Shown here in pieces: positions 1 through 8,030 of a DNA stretch of 64,000 nt. The position numbers were made by a program, and so were the translations under genes. This DNA is from a virus, in IMG/VR virus record IMGVR_UViG_3300047557_002951, positions 1 to 64,000 of that record; one strand, given 5' to 3'. The notes beneath the pieces are model-generated. The model had not been told where the DNA came from and did not search any database. It saw only the letters and a list, made by a program, of their open reading frames with translations. Numbering within the stretch: the first letter of the stretch is position 1; each line of letters starts with the position of its first letter.

Positions 1-121
1 TTTCTTGGGCAAACTTCACAAAGGCATCAAAGTTTCCAGAATACTCCCAACCATCATTTTCATCCCAATCTTCTTCAAAGTGTTCTTTTACAAGTTTGAG
101 GATTTCTTCATCTAAAATCAT
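1..121 (-). CDS. Hypothetical protein, cut by the left window edge
   Basis: An open frame starts with ATG at 119-121 and runs off the left edge, so only the first 40 codons are visible. The peptide begins MILDEEILKLVKEHFEEDWD and is strongly acidic. Its ATG shares one base with the TAA stop of the gene upstream (TAATG), the translational coupling seen throughout this block. I do not recognise a family. Its reality rests on the overlap and on good coding character. Confidence 0.6.
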   Translation of the reverse strand, partial: MILDEEILKLVKEHFEEDWDENDGWEYSGNFDAFVKFAQE

Positions 122-351
122 TAGAGTGCCTCCAATTCAGTAGCAATACTCAAAATTGCCTCACGAATTTCATCATTACGACCTTCCATTCCTGCGTCGT
201 ATTCTTTGTCCCCATAAAAACACCTATAATCATCAGGGGCAACATTATCAGCAAGAACACGAAGGGCAGAGGCAAATCCATCACGAATTCTTCCTCCGTT
301 AGAAAATACTTCATCAGCAGCATCTATGATTGCTTGTGCTCTGGTAGTCAT
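121..351 (-). CDS. Hypothetical protein, 76 aa
   Basis: A small, acidic, probably helical protein beginning MTTRAQAIIDAADEVFSNGG. It carries no motif I recognise and no signal peptide or membrane segment. It overlaps the next gene upstream by four bases (ATGA) and the one downstream by one base, so it belongs to the same small polycistronic early-type unit. Function unknown. Confidence 0.65.
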   Translation of the reverse strand: MTTRAQAIIDAADEVFSNGGRIRDGFASALRVLADNVAPDDYRCFYGDKEYDAGMEGRNDEIREAILSIATELEAL

Positions 352-587
352 TTGTAATCTTCTATGTAAGTTTGATAATCAAAATCTTCCTTATCAAATT
401 GTTTAATCTCCCCATCCAAACAAGCAATAAGTTTTACGATGTGGCAGTATTGTTTATAATGTTCCGAATTATTGAATTCGTCTTCAGCATCTTCTATTGT
501 AAGGTAAATGTGCTGATTGGTCTTATGTAAATCAGCATAGACCTTACCATCCTGCCTCTTTTGCATAATCACATAGAATTCAGTCAT
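348..587 (-). CDS. Hypothetical protein, 79 aa
   Basis: A small acidic protein starting MTEFYVIMQKRQDGKVY. The frame can be extended upstream to a GTG at 594-596. I chose the ATG at 585-587 because it forms an ATGA overlap with the stop of the upstream gene, the pattern used by its neighbours. No known domain is evident. The fold is probably alpha/beta, with N-terminal strands and a long acidic middle. Confidence 0.65.
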   Translation of the reverse strand: MTEFYVIMQKRQDGKVYADLHKTNQHIYLTIEDAEDEFNNSEHYKQYCHIVKLIACLDGEIKQFDKEDFDYQTYIEDYK

Positions 588-844
588 TCTTCCCACCCAT
601 CAAAGTATTCTGTGAAAAAGTTAAAACTGAAACCAACCTTACCAAGTTGAAAATCTGCTCCAAATAAAGAAGTAGAAGTGAAAAATGAGAGCAGGATGTG
701 TAATCCACCATTACTATGAACTAAAGCACTGGGATTTTCATAATTCGCCCACAGGAATGAACGATTTTTGAGAATAACAAACTGCCAAGTATGAGAGGTT
801 TGACCATCATCCCAAACTTTTTTATCGTATTGAAAGAGTTTCAT
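584..844 (-). CDS. Hypothetical protein, 86 aa, first gene of an early-type operon
   Basis: The protein begins MKLFQYDKKVWDDGQTSHTW and is rich in Phe and Trp. No family is recognised. The open frame extends upstream to a TTG near 877, but those codons contain the -10 box TATAAT at 866-871. The first usable start is therefore the ATG at 842-844, about 15 bases below the expected transcript start. It leads the unit 844 to 1, whose members overlap by one to four bases. Confidence 0.65.
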   Translation of the reverse strand: MKLFQYDKKVWDDGQTSHTWQFVILKNRSFLWANYENPSALVHSNGGLHILLSFFTSTSLFGADFQLGKVGFSFNFFTEYFDGWEE

Positions 845-865
845 CTGTTTGTTGTGTATAGAGTC

Positions 866-893
866 ATTATAGCACAAAGCACACTACCCACAA
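866..893 (-). promoter_or_regulatory. Sigma70-like promoter with extended -10, -35 in a hairpin loop
   Basis: On the minus strand there is TTGTGG (888-893), a 16-base spacer and TATAAT (866-871) preceded by TGC, an extended -10. The ATG of the 86-aa gene follows at 844. The -35 lies in the loop of the hairpin at 879-905, so terminator and promoter are interleaved. Two closely similar elements occur near 8031-8070 and 11391-11432. Confidence 0.65.
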
Positions 894-906
894 GGAGAAG
901 TGTGCC
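879..906 (-). terminator. Hairpin terminator after the 118-aa gene
   Basis: A seven-base-pair stem, GCACACT with AGTGTGC (879-885 and 899-905), encloses a 13-base loop and is followed on the minus strand by TTTGTGC. It sits about 30 bases below the stop of the gene ending at 938. The U-run is short, so termination may be partial. Confidence 0.45.
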
Positions 907-937
907 AGTTTATGAATTGGATATTACAATAAAGTTC

Positions 938-1294
938 TTACCAAGGAAGTTCTTTGTTAATAATTTCTGGTTCAGGTGAAGGTGTTGGATATGCTCTAGA
1001 ATTAACCCTATCTATAATTCTTTTTTCCATATCTTCAATTCTTTGACTTTCAAGTATGTTCTGAATCCACCCAAAAACAATACCCTCAGTTAATTCATTA
1101 AAAGGAATAAAAGAATCTGAATTTGGATCGACCTCTTCTATTTCCAATGGGAAAGTTCTATCTACCCTCTCAAAATATTCTTCTGGTGCACTATCCGCAT
1201 AAGTATACCACTCAACCACAACATTAGAGACAGTATCAGTGCCGTTATTAATAACATTCAATGATTTTATTTTCTTTTCTTGTACAATCGCCAT
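938..1294 (-). CDS. Small phage protein ending in LPW, 118 aa
   Basis: The protein begins MAIVQEKKIKSLNVINNG, has a predicted beta-rich N-terminal half (NVVVEWYTYADS), a run FVPF-like 'SFIPFNELTEGIVFGWIQN', then a helix and a Pro-rich tail ending NKELPW. Small phage proteins with this plan (an '(F/I)xxxELTEexVxxWV' segment and a terminal PPLPW-like tail) are common in tailed phages and are usually of unknown, virion-linked role. That family link is my recollection of the pattern. It has its own late promoter at 1317-1324 and is followed by a hairpin terminator at 879-906, so it may be monocistronic. Confidence 0.65.
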   Translation of the reverse strand: MAIVQEKKIKSLNVINNGTDTVSNVVVEWYTYADSAPEEYFERVDRTFPLEIEEVDPNSDSFIPFNELTEGIVFGWIQNILESQRIEDMEKRIIDRVNSRAYPTPSPEPEIINKELPW

Positions 1295-1316
1295 ATTACT
1301 AGATTAAATTTACTAT

Positions 1317-1324
1317 TATTTATA
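1317..1324 (-). promoter_or_regulatory. Late promoter TATAAATA
   Basis: An exact T4-type late -10 (TATAAATA) lies about 23 bases above the ATG at 1294. It overlaps the stop codon region of the sulfotransferase gene. No -35 is expected for a gp55/gp33-dependent late promoter. Confidence 0.65.
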
Positions 1325-2279
1325 ATCCTATCATAGTTATTTCTTTTTCATTTTCAAAAAAATTGGAAGTATTTTCAGTTTCTTCAATTTTATAGTCGTC
1401 ACTTTCATCGTCATCATAAAGCATTCTCCAGAATTCAGTATTTTCACATTTTTTAAGAATATTATCAGATAAAATATCTTCTGGATTATTAGATGTTTTT
1501 TCAATAGTATCTCTTACTTCATGAATATCAACAAGTCCATATGCACGAGCATCATTCTCTTTATTATTATTCCCCAAACCATCAAATGAATGAGTATAAT
1601 ATTCTTCTCCAAGAAAATCATAAATTTTTTCTATTGTTTCCTGAGGATTAGAAACAAGGTCATTGTATTCCACAAAATGAATTGACTTTTCATTGCCTCT
1701 CATCAATGCTTCCCTAATTGATTCTACAGATTGACCCAAAATACCTTGTGAACTAGCAAGAAATTCACAACGATTATCATCAGTCAATGGAATATTCATT
1801 TTAATAAGCATTTCATCAATAAAATTAACTCTACCATTTACTTCAAATGGATTACGACGAATTAATGAAATAAATGAAGTTAAAATCTCAGAAGTATCTC
1901 TGACTGGACAAATGATTTTTGGTTCAATACCAAAGTATCCTTTAATATATTCAATTCTTGAGGTCCAGGAACGATTTTTATCAAATATAATTGATTCTTG
2001 GCGATCACTATAGTAAGTGGAAAGAACTGATCCAATAATCTCTCTTGCCTGTTCTGGTTTAGGATATGCATGATATAATTCATCATTTGACAATGACTGT
2101 TCAATTGCAACCATTGTAGGGACCACAGGAGAACTTGGTCCAGAATAAAATTTTGGATTTTGATTTAAAATTGTAGAAATTAAAGTGCTTCCTGATCGAG
2201 GAAGACCTGCCATAAAATAATATGTTTTATTCATTCTTCCCATCTCCTCACGGAGAATTTCTTTAATCATATCTTTCAT
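1320..2279 (-). CDS. PAPS-dependent sulfotransferase
   Basis: The core begins at residue 20 with YYFMAGLPRSGSTLIST, the 5'-phosphosulfate-binding P-loop of sulfotransferases (PRSGST, residues 27-32). 'SRTSRIEYI'-like and 'VRDTSEILTS' segments follow at the place of the 3'-phosphate-binding Arg/Ser. Such enzymes move sulfate from PAPS to sugars or tyrosine. The ATG at 2277 has a weak AGGAAA site. The ATG at residue 16 (2234) has a better GAGGAG site and matches the start of the paralogue at 40742-41524, so the true start is uncertain. The gene ends the operon of glycosyltransferase-like genes 5839 to 1320. The last 60 residues are acidic and unlike the paralogue. Confidence 0.8.
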   Translation of the reverse strand: MKDMIKEILREEMGRMNKTYYFMAGLPRSGSTLISTILNQNPKFYSGPSSPVVPTMVAIEQSLSNDELYHAYPKPEQAREIIGSVLSTYYSDRQESIIFDKNRSWTSRIEYIKGYFGIEPKIICPVRDTSEILTSFISLIRRNPFEVNGRVNFIDEMLIKMNIPLTDDNRCEFLASSQGILGQSVESIREALMRGNEKSIHFVEYNDLVSNPQETIEKIYDFLGEEYYTHSFDGLGNNNKENDARAYGLVDIHEVRDTIEKTSNNPEDILSDNILKKCENTEFWRMLYDDDESDDYKIEETENTSNFFENEKEITMIGL

Positions 2280-2291
2280 TTGTTTAATTTC

Positions 2292-3191
2292 CTATTGCTT
2301 ATCAATTGAGTTTACTATTTTATCAAAATCAAAAAGTTCTTCCTGTTCACCAAATGGATATTCAATTTCTGTCCCATTAAAATCAAAATCAAATAGATAA
2401 CTTCCGGGAAGTTTAAAATCATAAGGTATTTCCGTGCAAATATTATCATGAATATCATATCCAAATACTTTTGGACTTGTTCCATTCCACAATACTGTTG
2501 ACGGTAATTTTAATGCAGCAGCAGCATGTTGCATACAAGAATCAATTAAAACTCTTTTTTTACTATGCAGTAGTATACTAAAGAGTTCTATTAATGTCAA
2601 TGATTGTTCTGGTGTTGCAAAAATTGGTGTTGCATCTTTTAGTTTAAGAGAGTTTATTTTTGTGATCTGATAAATCTTATAATCATTTTTATAATGATCA
2701 ACAATTCTTTGTGCTAGATCTTCAGGCATATCCCTTGTCCAAGAATATGGTTTTGCATTGGTAGACATTAGACCACCATTCGTATGAATAACCATATAAG
2801 GTTTTTTATCTTTAGACCATACTTCTCTTGAAATATTTTTCTGAAGTTTATTAAATTTTATAATAGGTTTTTCATTTGCGTAATTAAGATTATATAACTT
2901 ACACCAATTTTGAATAAGTGGAAGTTTTTTGTGAATATGATCCGTTGTAAAATAAGGTTCATGATAAAAAATTAGGGAATCTTCATCTTGAATATAATTC
3001 TGATAGAAATAACTTGTATTTCCTAATTGATAAACTCTATCCACAAAAGGGAGATTTAAAAATATCTCAGAATACACACAAACTACTATTAACTTACGAT
3101 CTGGATAGTTATTTTTAATACATTTTGCAACTGCTGTTGCTGCAATATGTTTCCCAATTCCACCTTGAACATGAAAAATACTGTACTTCAT
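2292..3191 (-). CDS. GT9/heptosyltransferase-like glycosyltransferase
   Basis: A 299-aa protein with a two-Rossmann GT-B look. The N-terminus is MKYSIFHVQGGIGKHIAATA, a glycine loop like that of ADP-heptose:LPS heptosyltransferases. The C-terminal half has VLIDSCMQHAAAALKLPSTV followed by LWNGTSPKVFGY, matching the donor-site 'xDSxxxHxAAAL' segment of GT9 enzymes. It likely adds a sugar to a surface glycan or virion protein; donor and acceptor are unknown. Start and stop are coupled to the upstream gene by ATGA. The sulfotransferase lies 12 bases downstream. Confidence 0.7.
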   Translation of the reverse strand: MKYSIFHVQGGIGKHIAATAVAKCIKNNYPDRKLIVVCVYSEIFLNLPFVDRVYQLGNTSYFYQNYIQDEDSLIFYHEPYFTTDHIHKKLPLIQNWCKLYNLNYANEKPIIKFNKLQKNISREVWSKDKKPYMVIHTNGGLMSTNAKPYSWTRDMPEDLAQRIVDHYKNDYKIYQITKINSLKLKDATPIFATPEQSLTLIELFSILLHSKKRVLIDSCMQHAAAALKLPSTVLWNGTSPKVFGYDIHDNICTEIPYDFKLPGSYLFDFDFNGTEIEYPFGEQEELFDFDKIVNSIDKQ

Positions 3192-3952
3192 AGTCTATGT
3201 TTTTTATTAAAGGTTTCTCTTTTTTGTCTGTATAGTTTTACCATATTATGAGGAATGTCCCAATGTTTTCCATTGATAAAATGATCATATGCTATAAGAT
3301 TTTTGGAATCTAATTCAATTCTTTTTGAAATGTCACTGTTTGGATTATTAAACTTAGTAAGAGTTTCTGATATTGTTCCCTTGATTTTATTGGAGTTGAT
3401 AGCATAGATGTTCTTTGATTGCTGAGCAAAAAAATCATCTCCATACCATACTTGATATAATGAAGGTATAAGTTTATAAGATTCTTTTCTCATAAACATA
3501 CAAATTCCAAATGCCCATGCCTGAGAACCAATAGGTTTTTGAGGATCGTAATTTAGTTTTACAATCTCTTCTTTTGTATCAATAAAATCATCAATCTTAT
3601 AGTTATTCTGTCTTCCTTGAAGATTAACTCCAATTAAGTCTCCTTCTTGTAGATTGAAATCAAGAACCATATCAAATACTTCTGAATATACTTTAATATC
3701 ATCGTTCAAAATTCCAATAACATTAGAGTTTGAACGATAGTATCCTTCATTCCAAGCAGGATTTACAAAAATATTTCTTCCATATGAGACTAACTCAATC
3801 TTTGGATGATTTAATATCTCATATGATGGTCTTTTAGATTTGTTATTATCAATGATGATAACTTTTTTAATAGAGTTATGACTTACATAAGTTTGTAAAG
3901 ATTCTTCAAAATTACCAACAAACCACATTGTTGGAATAATAAGATCGATCAT
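3188..3952 (-). CDS. GT2-like (GT-A) glycosyltransferase
   Basis: A 254-aa protein starting MIDLIIPTMWFVGNFEESL, which is the beta1-helix1 signature of family 2 glycosyltransferases. VIIIDNNKSKRPS follows (the D(N) nucleotide site) and then VIGILNDDIKV, whose NDD is the likely metal-binding DxD equivalent. A conserved 'GSQAWAFGICMFMRKE' segment fits the acceptor-side loop of GT2 enzymes. It is coupled by ATGA to both neighbours, so it is made together with two other transferases. Substrate unknown. Confidence 0.7.
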   Translation of the reverse strand: MIDLIIPTMWFVGNFEESLQTYVSHNSIKKVIIIDNNKSKRPSYEILNHPKIELVSYGRNIFVNPAWNEGYYRSNSNVIGILNDDIKVYSEVFDMVLDFNLQEGDLIGVNLQGRQNNYKIDDFIDTKEEIVKLNYDPQKPIGSQAWAFGICMFMRKESYKLIPSLYQVWYGDDFFAQQSKNIYAINSNKIKGTISETLTKFNNPNSDISKRIELDSKNLIAYDHFINGKHWDIPHNMVKLYRQKRETFNKKHRL

Positions 3953-4599
3953 AAATTATTACTTTTTTCAAAGTTTCCTTTATACATTTTATTTCCAATA
4001 TGAGATACAGTATGCTTTGGATTCAACCAAATATCATAACCAAGTTCTTTTATCTTTTTAGTGAGTGTAATATCCTCTCCAATGAAAGAACCATTCTCAA
4101 AAGTATATTCGCAAATATTTTTTAGTTGCTTATTTCGAAAAAATAATTCTGTATTAGAATTCCACAAGTCTATGATTATTTTTCTGGATAGCTTGAGAAA
4201 TCCAGTTCCACATTTTTCTATTTTAATATAACCGTCAGTATCTTTTTCTTTGTCCTCACTCAACCAGACATTATATCCAATCTTTGTGTCTCCTTTATTA
4301 ACGACAGGAACTGTTATTACATCTTTTTCCGATTGGATAATTTCTATAAGTGCTTTTTCATCCCAGTATTCATCATCATCAATGAAAACCATTACATCAT
4401 AATTTTCATCATACGCAAGTTTAAAGAGTTCATTCCTTGCCATTGGCAAAATACTTTCATTAGCAAGAAAGACACATCGTATGTCTAGATTATTTTTAAT
4501 TCCTAGTTTGATAGATTCGCAAAGACTGTGAACAAAATATGCATCGACCTTTTGATCTAAACAAGGTGTTGCTATTAACACTTTTTTCATAAGTTTCAT
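3949..4599 (-). CDS. GT2-like glycosyltransferase
   Basis: The protein begins MKLMKKVLIATPCLDQKVDA. It contains 'PMARNELFKLA' and 'VMVFIDDDEYWDEKALI', the ARN...D(D)D pattern typical of GT-A glycosyltransferases that act on 'ARN' type families. The C-terminal 'GEDITLTKKIKELGYDIWLN' matches the ED...R/K...G segment that closes GT2 active sites. A second start at the ATG for residue 4 (4590) is possible; neither has a clear ribosome site. Role: sugar transfer within the small glycan operon. Confidence 0.7.
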   Translation of the reverse strand: MKLMKKVLIATPCLDQKVDAYFVHSLCESIKLGIKNNLDIRCVFLANESILPMARNELFKLAYDENYDVMVFIDDDEYWDEKALIEIIQSEKDVITVPVVNKGDTKIGYNVWLSEDKEKDTDGYIKIEKCGTGFLKLSRKIIIDLWNSNTELFFRNKQLKNICEYTFENGSFIGEDITLTKKIKELGYDIWLNPKHTVSHIGNKMYKGNFEKSNNL

Positions 4600-4602
4600 G
4601 CA

Positions 4603-5382
4603 TTAAGGTAAAATAAATTTAAAAATACCACACGGATCCATCTCCCACCACTTGCCACTTAAATCTGAACCAAAATTAAATGACTCAGGATGTGCATGGT
4701 GATTATTATGATATCCTAATCCCCAACTTACTAAAGATAAAAATAAATTATTTTGTGTGTTGTCTGGAGTATCAAAATTACGATAGTTTCCTATAAATCC
4801 ACTATGCCCAAAAACATTTATAGAATTATCTACAACACAAGAAATCGCACCAGGCAAACAAATTGATGCTAAAGCAAATTTCCAATTTATAAAAGATACT
4901 GCGATTGGAACTAACCATAATAAATTTAATTGATTTTTGTGAAACCAAACATGATTTGGTTTCTTGAGTAAATCAGTCGCATATTTCATATTAACAACAA
5001 CATTAGATTCTGTTATTTCACTAGTCCATCCATAAAAAGCAAACCATTTACCCTTTGTAACTGGACTATGCAAATCATTTTCTGTATCTGAATACTTGTG
5101 ATGTTGTCTATGAGAAGCAGTCCAAGTAATTGAAGATCCTTGCCCAGATAATGCAGCAAAAAATAAAATGATATTCTCTTTCCACACTGGCAGTACAAAT
5201 TGTTTATGTGAAAAAATGCGGTGATATCCTACTTGAGCACCAAGACCAGCAATTAATATCCATCCAATAAATGTATAGATCAAATAATATGTGGGAATTA
5301 TCCCCGAAGCAAATAATGCAATCGTTATTGTACCAACAATAACTAAAGGAATAAAACTAAAAAAAGAATATTTACTAATCAT
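4603..5382 (-). CDS. Membrane fatty acid (acyl-lipid or acyl-CoA) delta-9-type desaturase
   Basis: A 259-aa membrane protein with all three histidine boxes of the desaturase superfamily: H54-RIFS-H59 (HxxxxH), H91-RQ-HH (94-95), and H225-NN-HH (228-229) near the C-terminus. Hydrophobic segments at about 9-50 and 130-180 give the usual four-helix layout. The GYHRxxSH and YHNNHHxHPxS contexts are those of stearoyl-type delta-9 desaturases such as cyanobacterial DesC, which use ferredoxin to insert a cis double bond. The length is close to the family's usual 260-300 residues and no ligand is missing, so it is probably active. It sits between an acetyltransferase and glycosyltransferases and probably alters host membrane lipids. 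Confidence 0.88.
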   Translation of the reverse strand: MISKYSFFSFIPLVIVGTITIALFASGIIPTYYLIYTFIGWILIAGLGAQVGYHRIFSHKQFVLPVWKENIILFFAALSGQGSSITWTASHRQHHKYSDTENDLHSPVTKGKWFAFYGWTSEITESNVVVNMKYATDLLKKPNHVWFHKNQLNLLWLVPIAVSFINWKFALASICLPGAISCVVDNSINVFGHSGFIGNYRNFDTPDNTQNNLFLSLVSWGLGYHNNHHAHPESFNFGSDLSGKWWEMDPCGIFKFILP

Positions 5383-5392
5383 ATATCACTTC

Positions 5393-5839
5393 TTAAAATT
5401 TTGATATCCACATTTTTTCATTTATTGGACTGTTTAGAGGTTCCCATCCTAACATCAACATAATTTTATCACTAATTTTTTTATTTTCTAATACTGCTAT
5501 AATACCTTTGGGTTTTTCATATTCTTGAAGATTTTTCAAATATTCTTTTGTTATTGTCGTCATATTATTTCCATTACGATTGATAATACGATTTCTATAT
5601 TTTGGATCAACATACATCCTATAAAAATAGAAAAGTTCGTTTTTAGGTTTGAATATATCTTTATATACTGTAGTTACTCCAACAATTTCGTTGTTTGAAT
5701 TTTTAGCAACTACTACTACTTGATCAATTCTCTTCAATTGTTCACTTTTAGGAAGAACATTATCCCACAGTTGTAGTATTTGTTTTTTATATGTGTGGGG
5801 TATGTTCTTATATACTACCTCAAAACTTAAATGATTCAT
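5393..5839 (-). CDS. GNAT-type N-acetyltransferase
   Basis: A 148-aa protein with the GNAT order: VVVVAKNSNNEIVGVTTVY (strands beta2-beta3), FYFYRMYVDPKYRNR (beta4 and the V-x-P-x-Y-R-N/G entry to the acetyl-CoA loop, in place of Q/RxxGxG/A), and a C-terminal 'MLMLGWEPLN' like the beta6-beta7 'xxxGFxxx' piece. The acetyl-CoA loop is altered (RNRIINRNG), so activity is not certain. It starts the desaturase/glycosyltransferase unit and follows the fibre gene by 19 bases, so it may be co-transcribed from the late promoter at 7016. Acceptor unknown. Confidence 0.65.
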   Translation of the reverse strand: MNHLSFEVVYKNIPHTYKKQILQLWDNVLPKSEQLKRIDQVVVVAKNSNNEIVGVTTVYKDIFKPKNELFYFYRMYVDPKYRNRIINRNGNNMTTITKEYLKNLQEYEKPKGIIAVLENKKISDKIMLMLGWEPLNSPINEKMWISKF

Positions 5840-5858
5840 CTCACTTTAAAATCTATTA

Positions 5859-6941
5859 CTAATTGGATTCTAACACTAATAGTCTAGATTTTAAAGTTTC
5901 TACTTCATCCGATAATTCTTTCACCGCATTAACTAAAACGGGAATCATATAATCTGAAGTGATCTTTAGATTCTCTGGGTCATTAGCATTTACAATGACT
6001 GGAGAATCACCTTCTGCCTCAAGAACATTTTGAGCACTGAAACCATATCTACGTTTACCTTCTTCATCTGTTAGACAACCAGTTTCACGATCCTTAAGTG
6101 CATATTCAATTGGGGTAATATTTTGAAGGAACCCTCTACCATGAGGAACATTGCCGAAAATGCATTTATCACGGCAGTCAGAAACTGTAGTCCAACCAAT
6201 CTGAATAAGAGCATTGGTGTGACTGCTATTACCCATAATGATGTGATTGGATTGTGTACTAACATTACAGAGACCCGATGCTCCATAACCAGAGCAACAA
6301 CCAAAGAATAGATTATTAGATCCAGTGGTGTTACAATATCCCGCAAAATAACCAATGAAGTTATTATTACTTCCAGTGGTGTTGCTGGATCCTGAATATG
6401 AGCCAATGAAGTTATTATCAAGTCCAGTGGTGTTATCGTATCCTGCAGTCATACCAAAAAAGTTATTACGACTTCCAGTGGTGTTATAGTATCCTGCTCT
6501 ATATCCAATGAAGTTGTTATTACTTCCAGTGGTGTTGCTGGATCCTGAATGATCACCAAAGAAGTTATTATCAGTTCCAGTGGTGTTCCTGGATCCTGCA
6601 CTTCTACTAAAGAAGTTGTTAAAACATCCATTGGTGTTGCAATGTCCCGCATATGTACCAAAGAAGTTATTATATTTTCCAGTGGTATTACAGTATCCTG
6701 CGTTATTCCCAAGGAAGTTGTTACCAGATCCAGTGGTATTACAGTATCCTGCGTTATTCCCAATGAAGTTATTATTACTTCCCGTGGTGTTACAGAATCC
6801 TGCATTTAAACCAATAAATGTATTATCAGTTCCAGTGGTTGATGTATTTCCTACACCAGCAGCAAAAAAATTATTGTTTCCTGGCCCAAAAAAATGTCGG
6901 TTATTATCTATAACAGTATTTCCGTTAATTTGAATTGCCAT
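5859..6941 (-). CDS. Fibre protein with YadA-head-like repeats and S74 chaperone domain
   Basis: After a short N-terminal anchor (residues 1-20, AIQINGNTVIDNNRHFFGPG) there are about ten copies of a roughly 20-residue repeat, (N/F)NNFxGxxAGYxNTTGSxN, over residues 24-215. This is the pattern of trimeric-adhesin head repeats. The C-terminal third is an intramolecular chaperone (peptidase S74): VSDCRDK carries the Ser and the Lys five residues later that form the self-cleavage dyad, followed by 'YGFSAQNVLEAEG' and a final coiled coil (VKELSDEVETLKSRL). The mature trimer is probably released by cleavage before the Ser. The late promoter at 7016-7023 and a strong GGGGGAG ribosome site serve it. 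It is a likely receptor-binding or accessory fibre. Confidence 0.82.
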   Translation of the reverse strand: MAIQINGNTVIDNNRHFFGPGNNNFFAAGVGNTSTTGTDNTFIGLNAGFCNTTGSNNNFIGNNAGYCNTTGSGNNFLGNNAGYCNTTGKYNNFFGTYAGHCNTNGCFNNFFSRSAGSRNTTGTDNNFFGDHSGSSNTTGSNNNFIGYRAGYYNTTGSRNNFFGMTAGYDNTTGLDNNFIGSYSGSSNTTGSNNNFIGYFAGYCNTTGSNNLFFGCCSGYGASGLCNVSTQSNHIIMGNSSHTNALIQIGWTTVSDCRDKCIFGNVPHGRGFLQNITPIEYALKDRETGCLTDEEGKRRYGFSAQNVLEAEGDSPVIVNANDPENLKITSDYMIPVLVNAVKELSDEVETLKSRLLVLESN

Positions 6942-7015
6942 TTACTGCTCCCCCATAACGCAAAAGATGTCATGTTTTATCATCTTTGTGTGTATAATAG
7001 GTAATTTACTGCTAC

Positions 7016-7023
7016 TATTTATA
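7016..7023 (-). promoter_or_regulatory. Late promoter TATAAATA
   Basis: An exact TATAAATA lies 75 bases above the ATG of the repeat fibre gene. The resulting leader of about 65 bases contains the inverted repeat AAAGATG/CATCTTT (about 6964-6990). The promoter marks the boundary between the early-type small genes and the late fibre operon. Confidence 0.6.
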
Positions 7024-7034
7024 TAAATATGATC

Positions 7035-7319
7035 TCATAGCAACTCCAATTTACAACCACCATTCACATCATAAACCACTTTGACTTGATAATCTACACA
7101 CATATTTGCCCTCCAAAAAGCATTTTTGAACTCTTCTGTTTCTTTCTCTGGGTATTTGGCAACAAGTTTGAAGTTCTCATCATACTCATTACAATTCACA
7201 TCATTAAGATAATGAAGATTTAGGAAACGATTGAGTTGTTGTTTTTGTTCGTGGTCAAGTTGAATTCTTACAAATGTGATGAATTCGTTTGATACTGTGA
7301 GTTCTTCGTGGTCAGTCAT
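7035..7319 (-). CDS. Hypothetical protein, 94 aa
   Basis: A small soluble acidic protein, MTDHEELTVSNEFITFVRI..., with alternating charged helices and the C-terminal strand 'YQVKVVYDVNGGCKLELL'. No family is recognised. It is coupled to the upstream gene by an ATGA overlap and is the last gene of the 8009 to 7035 unit. Confidence 0.6.
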   Translation of the reverse strand: MTDHEELTVSNEFITFVRIQLDHEQKQQLNRFLNLHYLNDVNCNEYDENFKLVAKYPEKETEEFKNAFWRANMCVDYQVKVVYDVNGGCKLELL

Positions 7320-7555
7320 TTAAGTTTTTGTAGTTGGTAAATAAGATGTTCAATGTCTTCAACTTCTACACATTTAACAGAATTGCCCCAACCATTTACA
7401 TCATAATCAAAATTATAAGCAAAGTTATCCAGCAAATACTGAAGAGTAGCAATACATACACGAGCACGATCACCTATTTTGGGTCGTAAAGTATATTCTT
7501 CTGTGACCTTGATTAGTGTCTCTGCGTGGGTTTTTTGTGGTAATGATTTAGTCAA
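7316..7555 (-). CDS. Hypothetical protein, 79 aa
   Basis: A small protein, MTKSLPQKTHAETLIKVTEE..., with 'GDRARVCIATLQYLLDNFAY' as a probable helix and an acidic C-terminal helix. No recognised motif. ATGA overlaps on both sides place it inside the 8009 to 7035 unit. Confidence 0.6.
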   Translation of the reverse strand: MTKSLPQKTHAETLIKVTEEYTLRPKIGDRARVCIATLQYLLDNFAYNFDYDVNGWGNSVKCVEVEDIEHLIYQLQKLK

Positions 7556-7839
7556 GGTTTCACCGTTTGAATGAGAATTCGTTCTTTGGTAGTATCACGC
7601 TTTTTTGCAAGATACTCAATCGCTTCTTGATTTCGTTTGGGCAACTGATTCCATTCTACATGCTTTTCAATATAAGGTGATGGAAGAAATTTATCAATCT
7701 TATGGCATACTTTGTCCAAAGAGTTAGAAATAAACTCTGCCGTTGCTTGTGCAATCGCAAACGGACCAAGCACAATCAACCGAATTGCAACAAAATGTGG
7801 AATGTATTTAAGATAGGGATAGGTTTTGGTTTCAGTCAT
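7552..7839 (-). CDS. Hypothetical membrane-associated protein, 95 aa
   Basis: Residues 13-35 (PHFVAIRLIVLGPFAIAQAT) form one hydrophobic segment preceded by basic and aromatic residues, so the protein may sit at or in the host inner membrane. The rest is a basic amphipathic region ending 'KKRDTTKERILIQTVKP'. No family is recognised. It overlaps both neighbours by four bases. Confidence 0.6.
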   Translation of the reverse strand: MTETKTYPYLKYIPHFVAIRLIVLGPFAIAQATAEFISNSLDKVCHKIDKFLPSPYIEKHVEWNQLPKRNQEAIEYLAKKRDTTKERILIQTVKP

Positions 7840-8009
7840 TTGCTTAAAAGTTGATTGAGATCTTTTACGATGCGTTGTGCTTCTTCTGGTGAGTTACATT
7901 CTTCTACGATGTAACTGAAACCGTTGGAGAATGTTCGGCGGATTTTGTTGCCCTCAACAGAATAAGACCCATACCCAACTGGAACTTGATTGAGAATTGT
8001 TCTGAACAT
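7836..8009 (-). CDS. Hypothetical protein, 57 aa
   Basis: The protein starts MFRTILNQVPVGYGSYSVEG. The frame is open upstream to a TTG at 8040, but those codons contain a TATAAT box (8031-8036), so the ATG at 8007-8009, about 15 bases below the predicted transcript start, is the better choice. The sequence looks like a small beta hairpin followed by a helix (SPEEAQRIVKDLNQLLSK). It opens the 8009 to 7035 unit. Function unknown. Confidence 0.6.
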   Translation of the reverse strand: MFRTILNQVPVGYGSYSVEGNKIRRTFSNGFSYIVEECNSPEEAQRIVKDLNQLLSK

Positions 8010-8030
8010 CAATTTGTTTGAACTGAAGAC

